A stretch of DNA of 64,000 nucleotides from an uncultured Burkholderiales bacterium (lineage in GTDB: Bacteria > Pseudomonadota > Gammaproteobacteria > Burkholderiales > Burkholderiaceae_C), in contig CAISMH010000012.1 of the NCBI GenBank assembly GCA_903886485.1, positions 286,844 through 350,843 on the forward strand, read 5' to 3'. This document shows positions 1 to 8,482 of this stretch, piece after piece. Below the pieces are notes generated by a model. The model saw only the letters and a program-made list of their open reading frames with translations, did no database searches and had not been told where the DNA came from. The position numbers were made by a program, and so were the translations under genes. Numbering within the stretch: position 1 is the first letter of the stretch; the number at the start of each line of letters is the position of its first letter.

Positions 1-620
1 GCGGCAGAGAAGTCCACTTGGCCTGCATCGGTGGAGATGTCCGCCACCACTTTGGTGGCGCTGCCTTCGAGCAATTTGGCCAAGGTGTCACGACCGCCTT
101 TGCCAAAGTCGTTGTTCACATAAATCACCGCCAGTGTTTTGGCTTTGGTGTTGATGAACTTGGCGAGCTTTGGAAACGAAGTGCTTTGGCCAAACGCCGT
201 GCGGAACACATAAGGGTTGCCTTGTGCCGTGATGGATGCTGCTTCGCCACCGGTGAAGTTAGGCACCTCGCCACGCTTAGATTCAGCCATCGACACCATG
301 ATGGAGCCCGAATAGACCGGGCCAAAAATCGCGAACACGCCGTCGTCCACCGCTTTTTGCGTCAAGCCCTTGGCGACACCTGGGTTGGTTTGTGTGTCCA
401 CGGTGTAGTTCTCGATTTTTTTACCCAAGATACCGCCGTTCTCGTTGATCTCTTTGACCGCTAACTCGACGCCGTTTTTGAACACCGTGCCTGCCGTGGT
501 ACCTGGGCCAGAAAGCTCAACGATGTTGGCAATCTTGATGGTCTGTTGGGCATGTGCCAAGCCAGCCAGCGTAAAAATGGCAGCGGCTGCAACAGCCTTC
601 AGGGTGGAACGTTTGTTCAT
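1..620 (-). CDS. Branched-chain amino-acid-type ABC transporter substrate-binding protein (partial)
   Basis: Reading leftwards from an ATG at 620, the frame stays open to the window edge, so about 206 N-terminal residues are present and the C-terminus is missing. It starts with a signal peptide (MNKRSTLKAV..., cleavage expected after AHA) and continues with the type-1 periplasmic-binding fold of the LivK family (IKIANIVELSGPGTTAG, ELAVKEINENGGILGKK, then FGPVYSGS). A GAGGAG-like ribosome site sits 6 nt before the ATG. In the family such proteins capture amino acids, amides or aromatic acids for a LivHMGF-type permease. The location beside an aromatic-acid cluster makes an aromatic ligand possible, but that is inference. 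It is divergent from the IclR gene at 826. Confidence 0.88.
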   Translation of the reverse strand, partial: MNKRSTLKAVAAAAIFTLAGLAHAQQTIKIANIVELSGPGTTAGTVFKNGVELAVKEINENGGILGKKIENYTVDTQTNPGVAKGLTQKAVDDGVFAIFGPVYSGSIMVSMAESKRGEVPNFTGGEAASITAQGNPYVFRTAFGQSTSFPKLAKFINTKAKTLAVIYVNNDFGKGGRDTLAKLLEGSATKVVADISTDAGQVDFSA

Positions 621-825
621 GCTTGTCTCCTCATTGGATTTGAAATTGCGCCTTCGTCTGGCGGCTCTGGGTGATGAAATCAGCGGCACACCGTGCAAAG
701 AAATTGGACGGGTGAAATTTAATTGGAATTGTCTGCAGCAAGGGATAAATAAATCCCCGTTGCGCGATTAACGAACGTTTGTGTGCGATCATCGCTCCCA
801 TCTCGGGTTTCCCCTTGGAGCACCT

Positions 826-1608
826 ATGCACACACTTTTGTCGGCCTCTTCGAGCATGGACAAGAAAGACTGGATCGCCGGCTTGGACAAAGGCTTGGCG
901 ATGCTGCAAACCTTCGATGAACACAACCCTCGCCTGACCGCCACGCAAGCCGCTCAACGCTGTGGTTTGACGCGCACTGCCGCGCGCCGCTACTTGCTCA
1001 CGCTCATGCACTTGGGTTTTGTCAACAGCGATGGCAAGTTGTTTTGGCTCACGCCCAAGGTCATGCGCTTGGGCCAGTCGTATTTGGAGTCGGCGCGTTT
1101 GCCCCGCATCGTGCAGCCCTCGCTGCAACGGCTGGCGATGGGCACACAAGAAATTTCGTTCGTCGCCGTGCTCGACGGTTATGACTTGGTCTACATCGCA
1201 CGCAACGGACAAAACCGCAGCATGAACACCAGCTTTGCGCTCGGCGCACGCGTGCCCTGCCACCTCACCTCGGCGGGTGTGTTGTTGCTCGCGCTGTTGG
1301 GCGAGGAGGCTGTGGACACGTGGCTGGCCCACCATGAGTTGAAAGCCTTCACCTCGCACACCATCACCGACCCCAAGCGCATGCGTGCCGAATTGGCCCG
1401 CATCCGCGCGCAAGACTGGGCCTTGTCCGAGCAGCAGCTTGACTTGGCGTACCGCGGTGTCGCCGTCCCCTTGCGTGACCACAAAGGCAATGTGCAGGGC
1501 GCTTTGACGGTCAGCATGCCGATTCAGCTCGAGACGGCCAAAGAAGCGGTGAACCGCGTTCTGCCAGTGTTGCGAGAAGTGGCGCAAAGTCTCAGACCCT
1601 TGATTTGA
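826..1608 (+). CDS. IclR-family transcriptional regulator (PcaR/PobR-like)
   Basis: This 260-residue protein has an N-terminal winged helix-turn-helix at about residues 37-66 (TATQAAQRCGLTRTAARRYL) and a C-terminal IclR effector domain (ARVPCHLTSAGVLLLALL, then RGVAVPLRDHKGNVQGALTVS). The family senses aromatic acids or intermediates and controls divergent or adjacent catabolic genes. I chose ATG 826 because GGAG lies 5 nt upstream; a GTG at 781 and an ATG at 856 are also possible. It is divergent from the binding protein at 1-620 and convergent with the TIM-barrel gene. Its target is not visible, but the divergent transporter is the obvious candidate. Confidence 0.85.
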   Translation: MHTLLSASSSMDKKDWIAGLDKGLAMLQTFDEHNPRLTATQAAQRCGLTRTAARRYLLTLMHLGFVNSDGKLFWLTPKVMRLGQSYLESARLPRIVQPSLQRLAMGTQEISFVAVLDGYDLVYIARNGQNRSMNTSFALGARVPCHLTSAGVLLLALLGEEAVDTWLAHHELKAFTSHTITDPKRMRAELARIRAQDWALSEQQLDLAYRGVAVPLRDHKGNVQGALTVSMPIQLETAKEAVNRVLPVLREVAQSLRPLI

Positions 1609-1633
1609 TGTGGCGTGGCTTGCTGAGGCCAAG

Positions 1634-2443
1634 TTAGGCATCGCCTAAAACTTTTTGGGTGGCATGAAGACACAGCTCGGCCCATGCCCTATCACCGATG
1701 GGGGCAGACCGTTCGAGGTTGACGATCTCTACGCTCACTGGCAAATCTTGCGGCAAGGTGGTGAACAAACCTTTGACATCGATGTTGCCCTCACCGGGTA
1801 GCAAACGCGCTTGGCGTGCCGTGTGGATGAGTTGCTCGGTCGTGAAGTGCAAGCCCGCTGGCGCGTCACACATCTGAGCGTAGTGCAGCAGTTCGTGCGG
1901 GATGGCCGCGATGTCTTGCAAGCTCGTCGTTGAGCGCCCAAAGTGCAAGGCATCCACCAAGATGCCCGCGTTCTTCGGTGAACCTGCGAGTTGGACCACG
2001 CGCATGGCCGCTTGCGCGTCTTTCACACCCGTCCACGGCATGAACTCAAGGTCAGCCGTCAAGCCGTAAGGCTGCATGAACTCACACAACTGCGCGTATT
2101 GCTGCGCCAAGCGTTGTTCGTTGCCATCGTCAGCGGCGATCAGCACGGCTCGGGCTTTGAGTGCCGCGCCTGCCTCGAGCAAGGGGCGATGCACCCGCGG
2201 ATCAAATTGTTCGCCGATGCGGATGATTTCAAGGTCATACACCTGAACCCCAGTGTCGGCCATGCGCGCCAAGGTTTCGCGCTGCACGCTCACATCGTCG
2301 ATGAAACTTTGGAACGGTGCGCCCGGACCATTGGGCTGCAAACGCAAGCCTACAAAGCGGTAGCCCACCTCAGTCGCGATGCCGATGGCCTGCGGCACTG
2401 TGGAAGCGTTGGCGGTCAAGTACGCCAGTGAATAGGTACGCAT
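1634..2443 (-). CDS. Sugar-phosphate isomerase/epimerase-like TIM-barrel protein, possible 3-dehydroshikimate dehydratase
   Basis: The 269-residue protein has the xylose-isomerase-like TIM-barrel pattern. Likely metal-site residues are Glu133 (ADLEFMPW) and Asp164/His167 (ILVDALHFGRS), with a GEGNIDVKG strand near 217-225. The superfamily includes isomerases, epimerases and bacterial 3-dehydroshikimate dehydratases, which form protocatechuate. The neighbourhood (a shikimate dehydrogenase at 5783 and a protocatechuate 4,5-cleavage operon) favours dehydratase activity, but this is inference. It starts 12 nt after the stop of the flavoprotein gene and is probably in the same transcript; the ribosome site is weak. 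Confidence 0.7.
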   Translation of the reverse strand: MRTYSLAYLTANASTVPQAIGIATEVGYRFVGLRLQPNGPGAPFQSFIDDVSVQRETLARMADTGVQVYDLEIIRIGEQFDPRVHRPLLEAGAALKARAVLIAADDGNEQRLAQQYAQLCEFMQPYGLTADLEFMPWTGVKDAQAAMRVVQLAGSPKNAGILVDALHFGRSTTSLQDIAAIPHELLHYAQMCDAPAGLHFTTEQLIHTARQARLLPGEGNIDVKGLFTTLPQDLPVSVEIVNLERSAPIGDRAWAELCLHATQKVLGDA

Positions 2444-2455
2444 GGTGTGGCGGAC

Positions 2456-4834
2456 TTACTTCAAGGGCGAGACCGCCGTGGGCATGGCGATGGTGGACAC
2501 CATGTGGGTGGTCAAGTTGGCGGGCCCCCCTTTGGGTGGCCAAATGCCTTGGGCCACGGCATCGGCACGCGCCTTGCTGCGTGCATCCAGTGTGGGGTAA
2601 GCCCAAATATTGGTGAAGCGCAATGGCCCATCCAAGGCCACCATCGCCACCACACAAGGCGACAATTTTTCACGGGCGGGAATGGCTTGCTCCCACAAAT
2701 CAATCGTGGGTTGCACGCCGCCGGGTTTGATGCCGTAGGTGCGAATCTCATACACAGGGCCATTGATGCCGCTTTCGGCACTGGGTCGAACGGGCTTCAT
2801 CCAAGGGAAGCCTTGGTAGCTGTGTTGCTCCAAGCTCTGAAAAATTTCGCCGCATCCGAAGGGGCTGGCGTTGTGCTGCGTGCGGTGACGCTCGGCTTGC
2901 AAGGTCGCCAAGTCGTCAAAGCCACGCAACACAATCATTTGGTTGAGCACACCGATGTCCGTGAACCAGCAGCCCAGCAATTCGCCTTGGCCCTGCGCGG
3001 CAAAAGTTTGCACGTTGGCGGCGGCTTGTGCGGCGGTGCCAAAGGGCAAGGTCATGGTGGCGAGTTCGTAATACATAGGTGAAGTCCTTTGGATGAATGG
3101 GTGTTCGGAGGAAGAAGCGTTGGGTGATAAACCCGCGGCATGGTGCGCTGCCAGATAACCAAAGGTCATCGCTGGCCCCAAGGTGATGCCACCACTGGGG
3201 TAGTTGCCGCCCATCACGCTGGAGAGGTCGTTGCCACCCGCATACAAACCGTCAATGGCTAGACCTTGTGCGTCGAGCACTTGGGCGTGTTCATTGCAAC
3301 GCAAGCCGGCAAACGTACCCAAGCTGCCCGCCACAATGCGCACCGCGTAAAACGGGCCGTCTTGGATGGGTGCCATGCACGGGTTGCGGCCCTCATGACT
3401 GGCATCGCCTTGCATGCGGTTGTAGGCCGTTTGGCCTTTGGCGAACTCGCCGTCGTAGCCAATGTCAGCTTGTGTGTTGTAACGCGCCACGGTGTTTTGC
3501 AAAGCCACGGCATCGATGCCGCAGGCTTGCGCCAACTCTGCGAGGGTGTTGCCGCGCTGCACATACCCATTGGCCAACATGCTGTGCATGGGGACCGGTG
3601 CGGGCTTGACCGCACCCAAGCCCCAGCGGCGGATGAAGCGATGGTCCACCACCAACCACGCTTGCACGGGCTCACCTTCGGGCAGGGCCTGCAGCAGACC
3701 TTGCATGAAGTCGTGGTACGAGTCGGCCTCGTTCACAAAGCGTTTGCCAAAGCGTGTGACGGCGATCAAGCCGGGCTTGCCACGCTCAATCAAATGGGGA
3801 AAGTGCGCCAGGGTGCCATCAGGGCGCGGCACCAAGGACACTGGCGCCATGGCCGCAGCATGTTTCAAATCGGTGGCGACCACAGCACCCGCAGACTCAC
3901 CCATGCGCAAACCGTCGCCCGTGTTGCCACGCGAGGCGGCAGAAAAATGGTGTTGCCCCGTCGGGTCATGCGCCAGCAGTTGCTTCTTGCGCTCGGAGTC
4001 ATGCGGAAAACCACCTGTGGCAAGCATCACACCACGCTTGGTGCGAATCGATTGCTCGACGCCTTGGTGCATCACAACAGCGCCACGCACCTTGCCGTCT
4101 TCGACTATCAAACGCACCACAGGGCTGTTGACGCGAATCTCCACCCCCGCATCCAACGCGGACTTGGCCAAAGCCGCCACCAACGCGTTGCCATTGACCA
4201 AGTGCATGCCACGGCCATAAAAAACCAAATCAGACAGATGACGTGCCACACGTTTGGCGACATGAAAGAACGAAGTCCATGAACGCATGGCGTTGAAGAA
4301 GTGGCGAATGTCTGCGCCCGACGCAATGCCCATGCCCCAAAAGGTCATCTCATCCAAAGGCGTTTTCAACTGCTGCACATGCGGACCCAACAAGCGGCCA
4401 TCAAACGGTGCCGCGCATACCGAGCGACCGCCAAGCGCTGCGTCTTCGGTGCGACCATGAAAGTCAGGAATGGCATTGCCATCGATGAACTGCAAGGCGG
4501 TGTGTTCTTCAAAAAACCGCACCATGCGTGGGCCGTGCGTCAGGAAAACGCGGGCACGCGCCTCATCAAACTGCGTCCCCAACTCATGGCGCAAATAGGA
4601 GAGTGGCTTTTCAATCGGCTCCGCCATGCCACCTCTGAGTGCCAAGGGGTTGCGTGGAATCCACATCCAGCCGCCGGACCATGCGGTGGTGCCACCGTAC
4701 TGCGGGGCTTTTTCTGCCACGATGACTTTGAGGCCCAAGTGCGCCGCCGTCACGGCCGTCGACAGCGCACCTGCACCCGAACCCACGACGAGCAAGTCGC
4801 AGTCCGCATGTGTCGAAGTTGATGCCTTGTGCAT
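2456..4834 (-). CDS. FAD-dependent oxidoreductase (3-ketosteroid dehydrogenase-like) fused to NIPSNAP domains
   Basis: The frame encodes 792 residues. Residues 11-565 are a flavoprotein of the succinate dehydrogenase/fumarate reductase/3-ketosteroid-delta1-dehydrogenase superfamily: dinucleotide fold VVGSGAGALS near 17-26, Glu41 at the end of strand 2, GGTTAWSGG at 48-56, and a C-terminal FAD-site segment (GNDLSSVMGGNYPSGGITLGP). Residue 587 is a Met that begins about 206 residues resembling two NIPSNAP-type ferredoxin-like repeats (MYYELATMTLPFGT; VYEIRTYGIKPGG). No stop separates the parts, although a good ribosome site precedes Met587. The ATG at 4834 lies 7 nt after the stop of the IclR gene. 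The substrate is unknown; the enzyme class dehydrogenates ring ketones. Confidence 0.8.
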   Translation of the reverse strand: MHKASTSTHADCDLLVVGSGAGALSTAVTAAHLGLKVIVAEKAPQYGGTTAWSGGWMWIPRNPLALRGGMAEPIEKPLSYLRHELGTQFDEARARVFLTHGPRMVRFFEEHTALQFIDGNAIPDFHGRTEDAALGGRSVCAAPFDGRLLGPHVQQLKTPLDEMTFWGMGIASGADIRHFFNAMRSWTSFFHVAKRVARHLSDLVFYGRGMHLVNGNALVAALAKSALDAGVEIRVNSPVVRLIVEDGKVRGAVVMHQGVEQSIRTKRGVMLATGGFPHDSERKKQLLAHDPTGQHHFSAASRGNTGDGLRMGESAGAVVATDLKHAAAMAPVSLVPRPDGTLAHFPHLIERGKPGLIAVTRFGKRFVNEADSYHDFMQGLLQALPEGEPVQAWLVVDHRFIRRWGLGAVKPAPVPMHSMLANGYVQRGNTLAELAQACGIDAVALQNTVARYNTQADIGYDGEFAKGQTAYNRMQGDASHEGRNPCMAPIQDGPFYAVRIVAGSLGTFAGLRCNEHAQVLDAQGLAIDGLYAGGNDLSSVMGGNYPSGGITLGPAMTFGYLAAHHAAGLSPNASSSEHPFIQRTSPMYYELATMTLPFGTAAQAAANVQTFAAQGQGELLGCWFTDIGVLNQMIVLRGFDDLATLQAERHRTQHNASPFGCGEIFQSLEQHSYQGFPWMKPVRPSAESGINGPVYEIRTYGIKPGGVQPTIDLWEQAIPAREKLSPCVVAMVALDGPLRFTNIWAYPTLDARSKARADAVAQGIWPPKGGPANLTTHMVSTIAMPTAVSPLK
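3074..3090 (-). promoter_or_regulatory. Internal ribosome-binding site and in-frame ATG for a separate NIPSNAP product
   Basis: On the minus strand AAAGGA (3085-3090) is followed 8 nt later by ATG (3074-3076) that opens the NIPSNAP part. This is a better initiation signal than most in the window, although the frame is already being translated from 4834. It suggests the NIPSNAP protein (2456-3076, 206 aa) can be made alone, or that two ancestral genes lost the intervening stop. Confidence 0.5.
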
Positions 4835-4841
4835 GGCGTAC

Positions 4842-5657
4842 TCAGGGTGCGTAAATCGGTTGCAAGCGCACGTGACTGGTGCCACGGGCCAACATGGGTG
4901 ACGCACCACTGGCGGCCGCCAACTGGGCCGCACATGACAACAAGTCCGGCGCCAAGGCCAACATGCGCTCACGCGTCAACCGCGCCGAAGGCCCCGCCAC
5001 ACTGATGGTGCCCATGGGCAACTGCCCTGCCAAGCCCACGGGGGCGGCAATGGCGTTGAGGCCCGCGGTGTACGTTTCTTCCGTCAAGCTAAAGCCTTGT
5101 TTGCGTGTGTCTTGCAAGACCTTGAGAAATGCTTTCAAACTCTTAGGCGCGTTGGGGCCAAAGTCTTGCGGCAAGCCCAAACCTTGCTGCGACACCAAGG
5201 CCAGCGCATCGTCATCCTTCATGGTGGACAACCAAGCCAAGCCCGATGACGAACAACTCAAACGCGCAATGCTTCCCATGTCGGGGTCGTAACGCAAGCC
5301 CTGACGTGCGCCTTGCGCACGAGCCACCCACGTCAAACGATCTCCGTCGACCACGGACAAACGCACCAACTCGCCCGTTTGTTCAGCCAAGCGATCCAGC
5401 AGTGGCTGCGCCACATCAATCACGCCCGTTTTGCTGAGGTAAGTCAAACCCAGTGACACCAATTTGGTGGTCAAAACATAAGACCCCAAATCGCGCGTTT
5501 GTCTCACATAGCCAAAGCGGACGAGGTCAGCCAACAGTCGGTGTGCAGCGCTCTTAGGCATGTTGAGTTGCTCGGCCAAGACCGCCAACTCAACGCCCTG
5601 CCCTTGTGCTGACAAGAGTTCCAAGATGCCCAAAGTTCGTTCGAGTACGCCGCTCAT
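4842..5657 (-). CDS. IclR-family transcriptional regulator
   Basis: The 271-residue protein begins directly with the IclR winged helix-turn-helix (MSGVLERTLGILELL; LAEQLNMPKSAAHRLLADLVRFGYV, residues about 25-52). The effector-binding domain follows (ARLSCSSSGLAWLSTM, AGLNAIAAPVGLAGQLPMGTISVAGP). It sits between the minus-strand flavoprotein gene, 7 nt downstream, and the divergent shikimate dehydrogenase gene. A 31-bp nested palindrome in that divergent region (5704-5734) is the likely operator for this protein. The inferred role is control of both arms according to a hydroaromatic or aromatic effector. Confidence 0.87.
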   Translation of the reverse strand: MSGVLERTLGILELLSAQGQGVELAVLAEQLNMPKSAAHRLLADLVRFGYVRQTRDLGSYVLTTKLVSLGLTYLSKTGVIDVAQPLLDRLAEQTGELVRLSVVDGDRLTWVARAQGARQGLRYDPDMGSIARLSCSSSGLAWLSTMKDDDALALVSQQGLGLPQDFGPNAPKSLKAFLKVLQDTRKQGFSLTEETYTAGLNAIAAPVGLAGQLPMGTISVAGPSARLTRERMLALAPDLLSCAAQLAAASGASPMLARGTSHVRLQPIYAP

Positions 5658-5703
5658 GGTGATGTGTGGTGATGCATGTTTGATGGGACTTTATCACGAA
5701 AAA

Positions 5704-5734
5704 GGAATTTCATTCAAAAGTTGAACGCAATTCC
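5704..5734. promoter_or_regulatory. Nested palindromic operator candidate for the adjacent IclR regulator
   Basis: Two inverted repeats share one centre at 5719: outer arms GGAATT (5704-5709) and AATTCC (5729-5734), and inner arms TTCAA-AAG-TTGAA (5713-5725). The element lies between the IclR start (5657) and the aroE-type start (5783), just upstream of a TAAACT -10-like sequence for the plus strand. IclR proteins bind as dimers or dimer pairs, which fits a nested palindrome. The binding assignment is inference. Confidence 0.6.
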
Positions 5735-5782
5735 ATTTTTAGATAAACTGCGACACATTCATCCACTCCACTCGGAACTCTC

Positions 5783-6595
5783 ATGCTTGACAACTTCAGC
5801 GGCGCCACACGTGTTCACTTCATTGTTGGCGACCCCATTGCCCAAGTGAAATCACCTTTTGGCGTGACCCAAGCCTTTGAAGCTCATGGCCGTGACGCGA
5901 TTTGCGTCCCCGCCCATGTGGCCCCTGCTGACTTGAGCGCGTGGTGGGCTGGCACCCAACGCGCACACAACATCGACGGTCTGATCGTCACCGTGCCACA
6001 CAAATTTGCCTGCACTGCGTTTTGCGATACCTTGTCAGAGCGCGCCGCTTTTTTGGGGACCGTCAACACCGTGCGCCGCAACGCACAGGGCCACTGGCAT
6101 GGCGACATGTTCGACGGCTTGGGCTATGTTCGCGCCATGGAAAAGAATGGCTGTGTGCTGAAAAACAAACGCGCACTGCTGGTGGGCGCGGGCGGTGCAG
6201 GCTCTGCCGTTGCACACAGCTTGGTGCTGGCGGGTGTGCGTGAGTTGGCCATTCACGAACCAGACGCACAGCGTCGTGAGTCGCTGATCGACCGCCTCAA
6301 CAGTTTGAAACTGGGCAAGGTCACCAATCTTGAAAAGTTCACACTTGGTAGCCCCGACCCCACAGGCTTTGATGTCGCTGTCAACGCCACCCCCATCGGC
6401 ATGAAAGAGAGCGACCCCACCCCGATTGACATCACCCAAATTCACCGTGACATGTTCATCGGCTGCGTCATCACGGCACCTGCCATCACCCCCTTGATTG
6501 CGGCGGCGCGTGCCAAAGGCTGCAACACCGTGACGGGTGCAGACATGTTTGCACAGGTGCGCGAACTGATGGTTCAGTTTTTGTTAGAGGCCTGA
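5783..6595 (+). CDS. aroE: Shikimate/quinate dehydrogenase family protein, probably catabolic
   Basis: The protein has 270 residues in typical AroE layout. Substrate and catalytic residues are present: Lys74 in VTVPHK, Asn95 in GTVNTV and Asp111 in DGLG. The cofactor loop is GAGGAG at 135-140. The end of the following strand reads HEPD (158-161) instead of the NRT-type basic signature that binds NADP phosphate. An acid there usually goes with NAD use, as in catabolic quinate/shikimate dehydrogenases. It is followed 19 nt later by a flavoprotein gene. Together with the dehydratase-like TIM barrel it could convert shikimate or quinate to 3-dehydroshikimate and protocatechuate. Confidence 0.85.
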   Translation: MLDNFSGATRVHFIVGDPIAQVKSPFGVTQAFEAHGRDAICVPAHVAPADLSAWWAGTQRAHNIDGLIVTVPHKFACTAFCDTLSERAAFLGTVNTVRRNAQGHWHGDMFDGLGYVRAMEKNGCVLKNKRALLVGAGGAGSAVAHSLVLAGVRELAIHEPDAQRRESLIDRLNSLKLGKVTNLEKFTLGSPDPTGFDVAVNATPIGMKESDPTPIDITQIHRDMFIGCVITAPAITPLIAAARAKGCNTVTGADMFAQVRELMVQFLLEA

Positions 6596-6614
6596 TGCCT
6601 TGGAGAACGCAACC

Positions 6615-8390
6615 ATGACACACACCTTGCCCCCACTCACGCACCGCATCCACACAGACCTGTCTCAACTCAAGGACTCATACACGGTGGACTTGGTCGT
6701 CATCGGCTCTGGCGGCGCTGGCTTTTCAGCCGCACTCAACGCGGCGATCGACGGCGCACGCGTGCTGTTGGTCGAGCGCATGGCCCATGTGGGCGGGACC
6801 ACCGCTTTGTCTGCGGCCACCACGTGGGTGCCCGGCACGCGGCGTGGGTTGGAAGTCAACCCAGACGACACACCCGAGCGCGTCGCCACCTTCTTGAACC
6901 TCGCCGTGGGCGAGCGCTCAGACGCCAAGCTGCGTCAAGCCTTCATCGACCACGGGCCACACGCGATTGCCAAACTCGAAGCCCATAGCGCGCTGCAATT
7001 CCAAGTACGCATGCTGCACCCCGACTACTTGTCAGAGCTAGAGGGCTCCGTGCTGCGCGGCCGCGCAATTGAGCCGCAACCTTTTGACGGCAAATTACTC
7101 GGCCCCAACCTCCCCCTCGTGCGCCCCCCCATCCCCGAGTTCACTGTGCTGGGCGGGATGATGGTGGACCGCGATGACATCTTTCATTTGCTGCGCCTGA
7201 CCGAGACGTGGAAGTCATTGCGTTACAGCGTGCGCATCCTCGTGCGCCACTTCCTCGACAAGCTCTTGCACCCACGCAGCACACGCTTGGTCATGGGCAA
7301 CGCCATGATTGCGCGCATGCTCTACAGCTACATCCAGCGTCAAGGCCTGCTGGTCACCAACACCGAAGTCACACAACTGCTGCAAGCAGAGGACAGCGTT
7401 CAAGGCGTTGTGCTGCAACAAACATGGCCCGATGGCAGCGTGACAAAACGCACCGTGCACAGCAAGGGTGGCGTGGTGATGGCCAGTGGTGGCTTCAACC
7501 GCCATCCGACACGCCGCAGCGAGATGTTGCCCGGCGCGAAAGAGGCTTGGTGTCCCGCGGGCCCCGGCCACACTGGCAGCGCACAAGATTTGGCATTGCA
7601 AGCGGGTGGGCACTTGGGCACTGGCGGCTTGAGTCATGCGTTTTGGGCCCCTGTGTCCACACGCCAACGCGCCGACGGTAGCCTCGCCGCCTTCCCCCAC
7701 TTTGTCATGGACCGAGGCAAGCCCGGCATGATCACCGTGGACAGCCAAGGCCAGCGCTACTTGAACGAGTCCACGTCCTACCACCTGTTCGGTATTGCGA
7801 TGCAAGCGCACCATGCCACCACGCCGAGCGTGCCTTCTTGGTTGGTGTGTGATGCGGGCGCATTGAAGCGCTACGGCATAGGCATGGTGCGTCCGGGCGG
7901 CAAAGGCCTCGCACCCTTCTTGGCCGATGGCTACTTGAAGCAGGGCCGCACCCTGAGCGAGTTAGCCCAGCAACTGCAGGTGCCCGCAGAAAAACTACAG
8001 GCCACAGTGACACGCTTCAATGCCTTTGCTGACAAGGGCGTGGACGAGGACTTCCAACGCGGCACCACCGACTACCAACGTGCCAACGGCGACGCCACAT
8101 GGCACGGACCTAACCCGTGTTTGGGTGCCTTGCGCGAAGGCCCCTTCTATGCCGTGGCGCTCTACCCGGGCGACATTGGTGCTGCCACAGGCTTGGTCAC
8201 CGATGGCGATGCCCGCGTGCTCAACGCGCAAGGCCAAGTCATTGACGGCCTGTACGCGGTGGGCAACGACATGCACTCCATCATGGGTGGCGTCTACCCA
8301 GCGCCCGGCATCACCATTGGTCCGGGTGTGACCTTTGGCTACTTGGCTGCTCAACATGCAGTGGCGCGCGCAGGCCTTCAGGCGACTTGA
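6615..8390 (+). CDS. FAD-dependent oxidoreductase, 3-ketosteroid-delta1-dehydrogenase-like
   Basis: This 591-residue flavoprotein is a paralogue of the 2456-4834 protein. It shows a Rossmann motif VVIGSGGAGFSA near residue 30, ERMAHVGGTTALSAATTWVPG, and a C-terminal FAD-site stretch (GNDMHSIMGGVYPAPGITIGPG). It ends after TFGYLAAQHAV, where such enzymes normally end, and lacks the NIPSNAP extension of its paralogue. I chose ATG 6615 (GGAG 9 nt upstream) over an in-frame TTG at 6600. It is probably cotranscribed with aroE. The substrate is unknown; oxidation or aromatisation of a cyclohexane/cyclohexene carboxylate would fit the context. Confidence 0.83.
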   Translation: MTHTLPPLTHRIHTDLSQLKDSYTVDLVVIGSGGAGFSAALNAAIDGARVLLVERMAHVGGTTALSAATTWVPGTRRGLEVNPDDTPERVATFLNLAVGERSDAKLRQAFIDHGPHAIAKLEAHSALQFQVRMLHPDYLSELEGSVLRGRAIEPQPFDGKLLGPNLPLVRPPIPEFTVLGGMMVDRDDIFHLLRLTETWKSLRYSVRILVRHFLDKLLHPRSTRLVMGNAMIARMLYSYIQRQGLLVTNTEVTQLLQAEDSVQGVVLQQTWPDGSVTKRTVHSKGGVVMASGGFNRHPTRRSEMLPGAKEAWCPAGPGHTGSAQDLALQAGGHLGTGGLSHAFWAPVSTRQRADGSLAAFPHFVMDRGKPGMITVDSQGQRYLNESTSYHLFGIAMQAHHATTPSVPSWLVCDAGALKRYGIGMVRPGGKGLAPFLADGYLKQGRTLSELAQQLQVPAEKLQATVTRFNAFADKGVDEDFQRGTTDYQRANGDATWHGPNPCLGALREGPFYAVALYPGDIGAATGLVTDGDARVLNAQGQVIDGLYAVGNDMHSIMGGVYPAPGITIGPGVTFGYLAAQHAVARAGLQAT

Positions 8391-8411
8391 ACCACGCACG
8401 CCGCCTCCATG

Positions 8412-8439
8412 AAAAAGGGAGCCTCGCGGCTCCCTTTTT
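8412..8439 (+). terminator. Rho-independent terminator after the aroE-flavoprotein operon
   Basis: A perfect hairpin AAAAAGGGAGCC-TCGC-GGCTCCCTTTTT lies 21 nt after the plus-strand stop. The A and T runs on both sides make it usable in either direction, so it can also serve the minus-strand pmd operon that ends at 8483. Confidence 0.9.
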
Positions 8440-8482
8440 GATTGCACCGCTTTCGAGAACGCGGTGCGGCTGGCCAAACGCA

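Noticed and set aside
3266..4282. Long plus-strand open frame (338 codons) opposite the flavoprotein gene
   Set aside because: It is the antisense shadow of a G+C-rich gene with clear FAD motifs; its own translation is His/Arg-rich with no domain and no ribosome site. The same holds for other long antisense frames opposite uvrB (42783-43634), iscS (40924-41709), pccB (55615-56556) and mcm (58382-59344).
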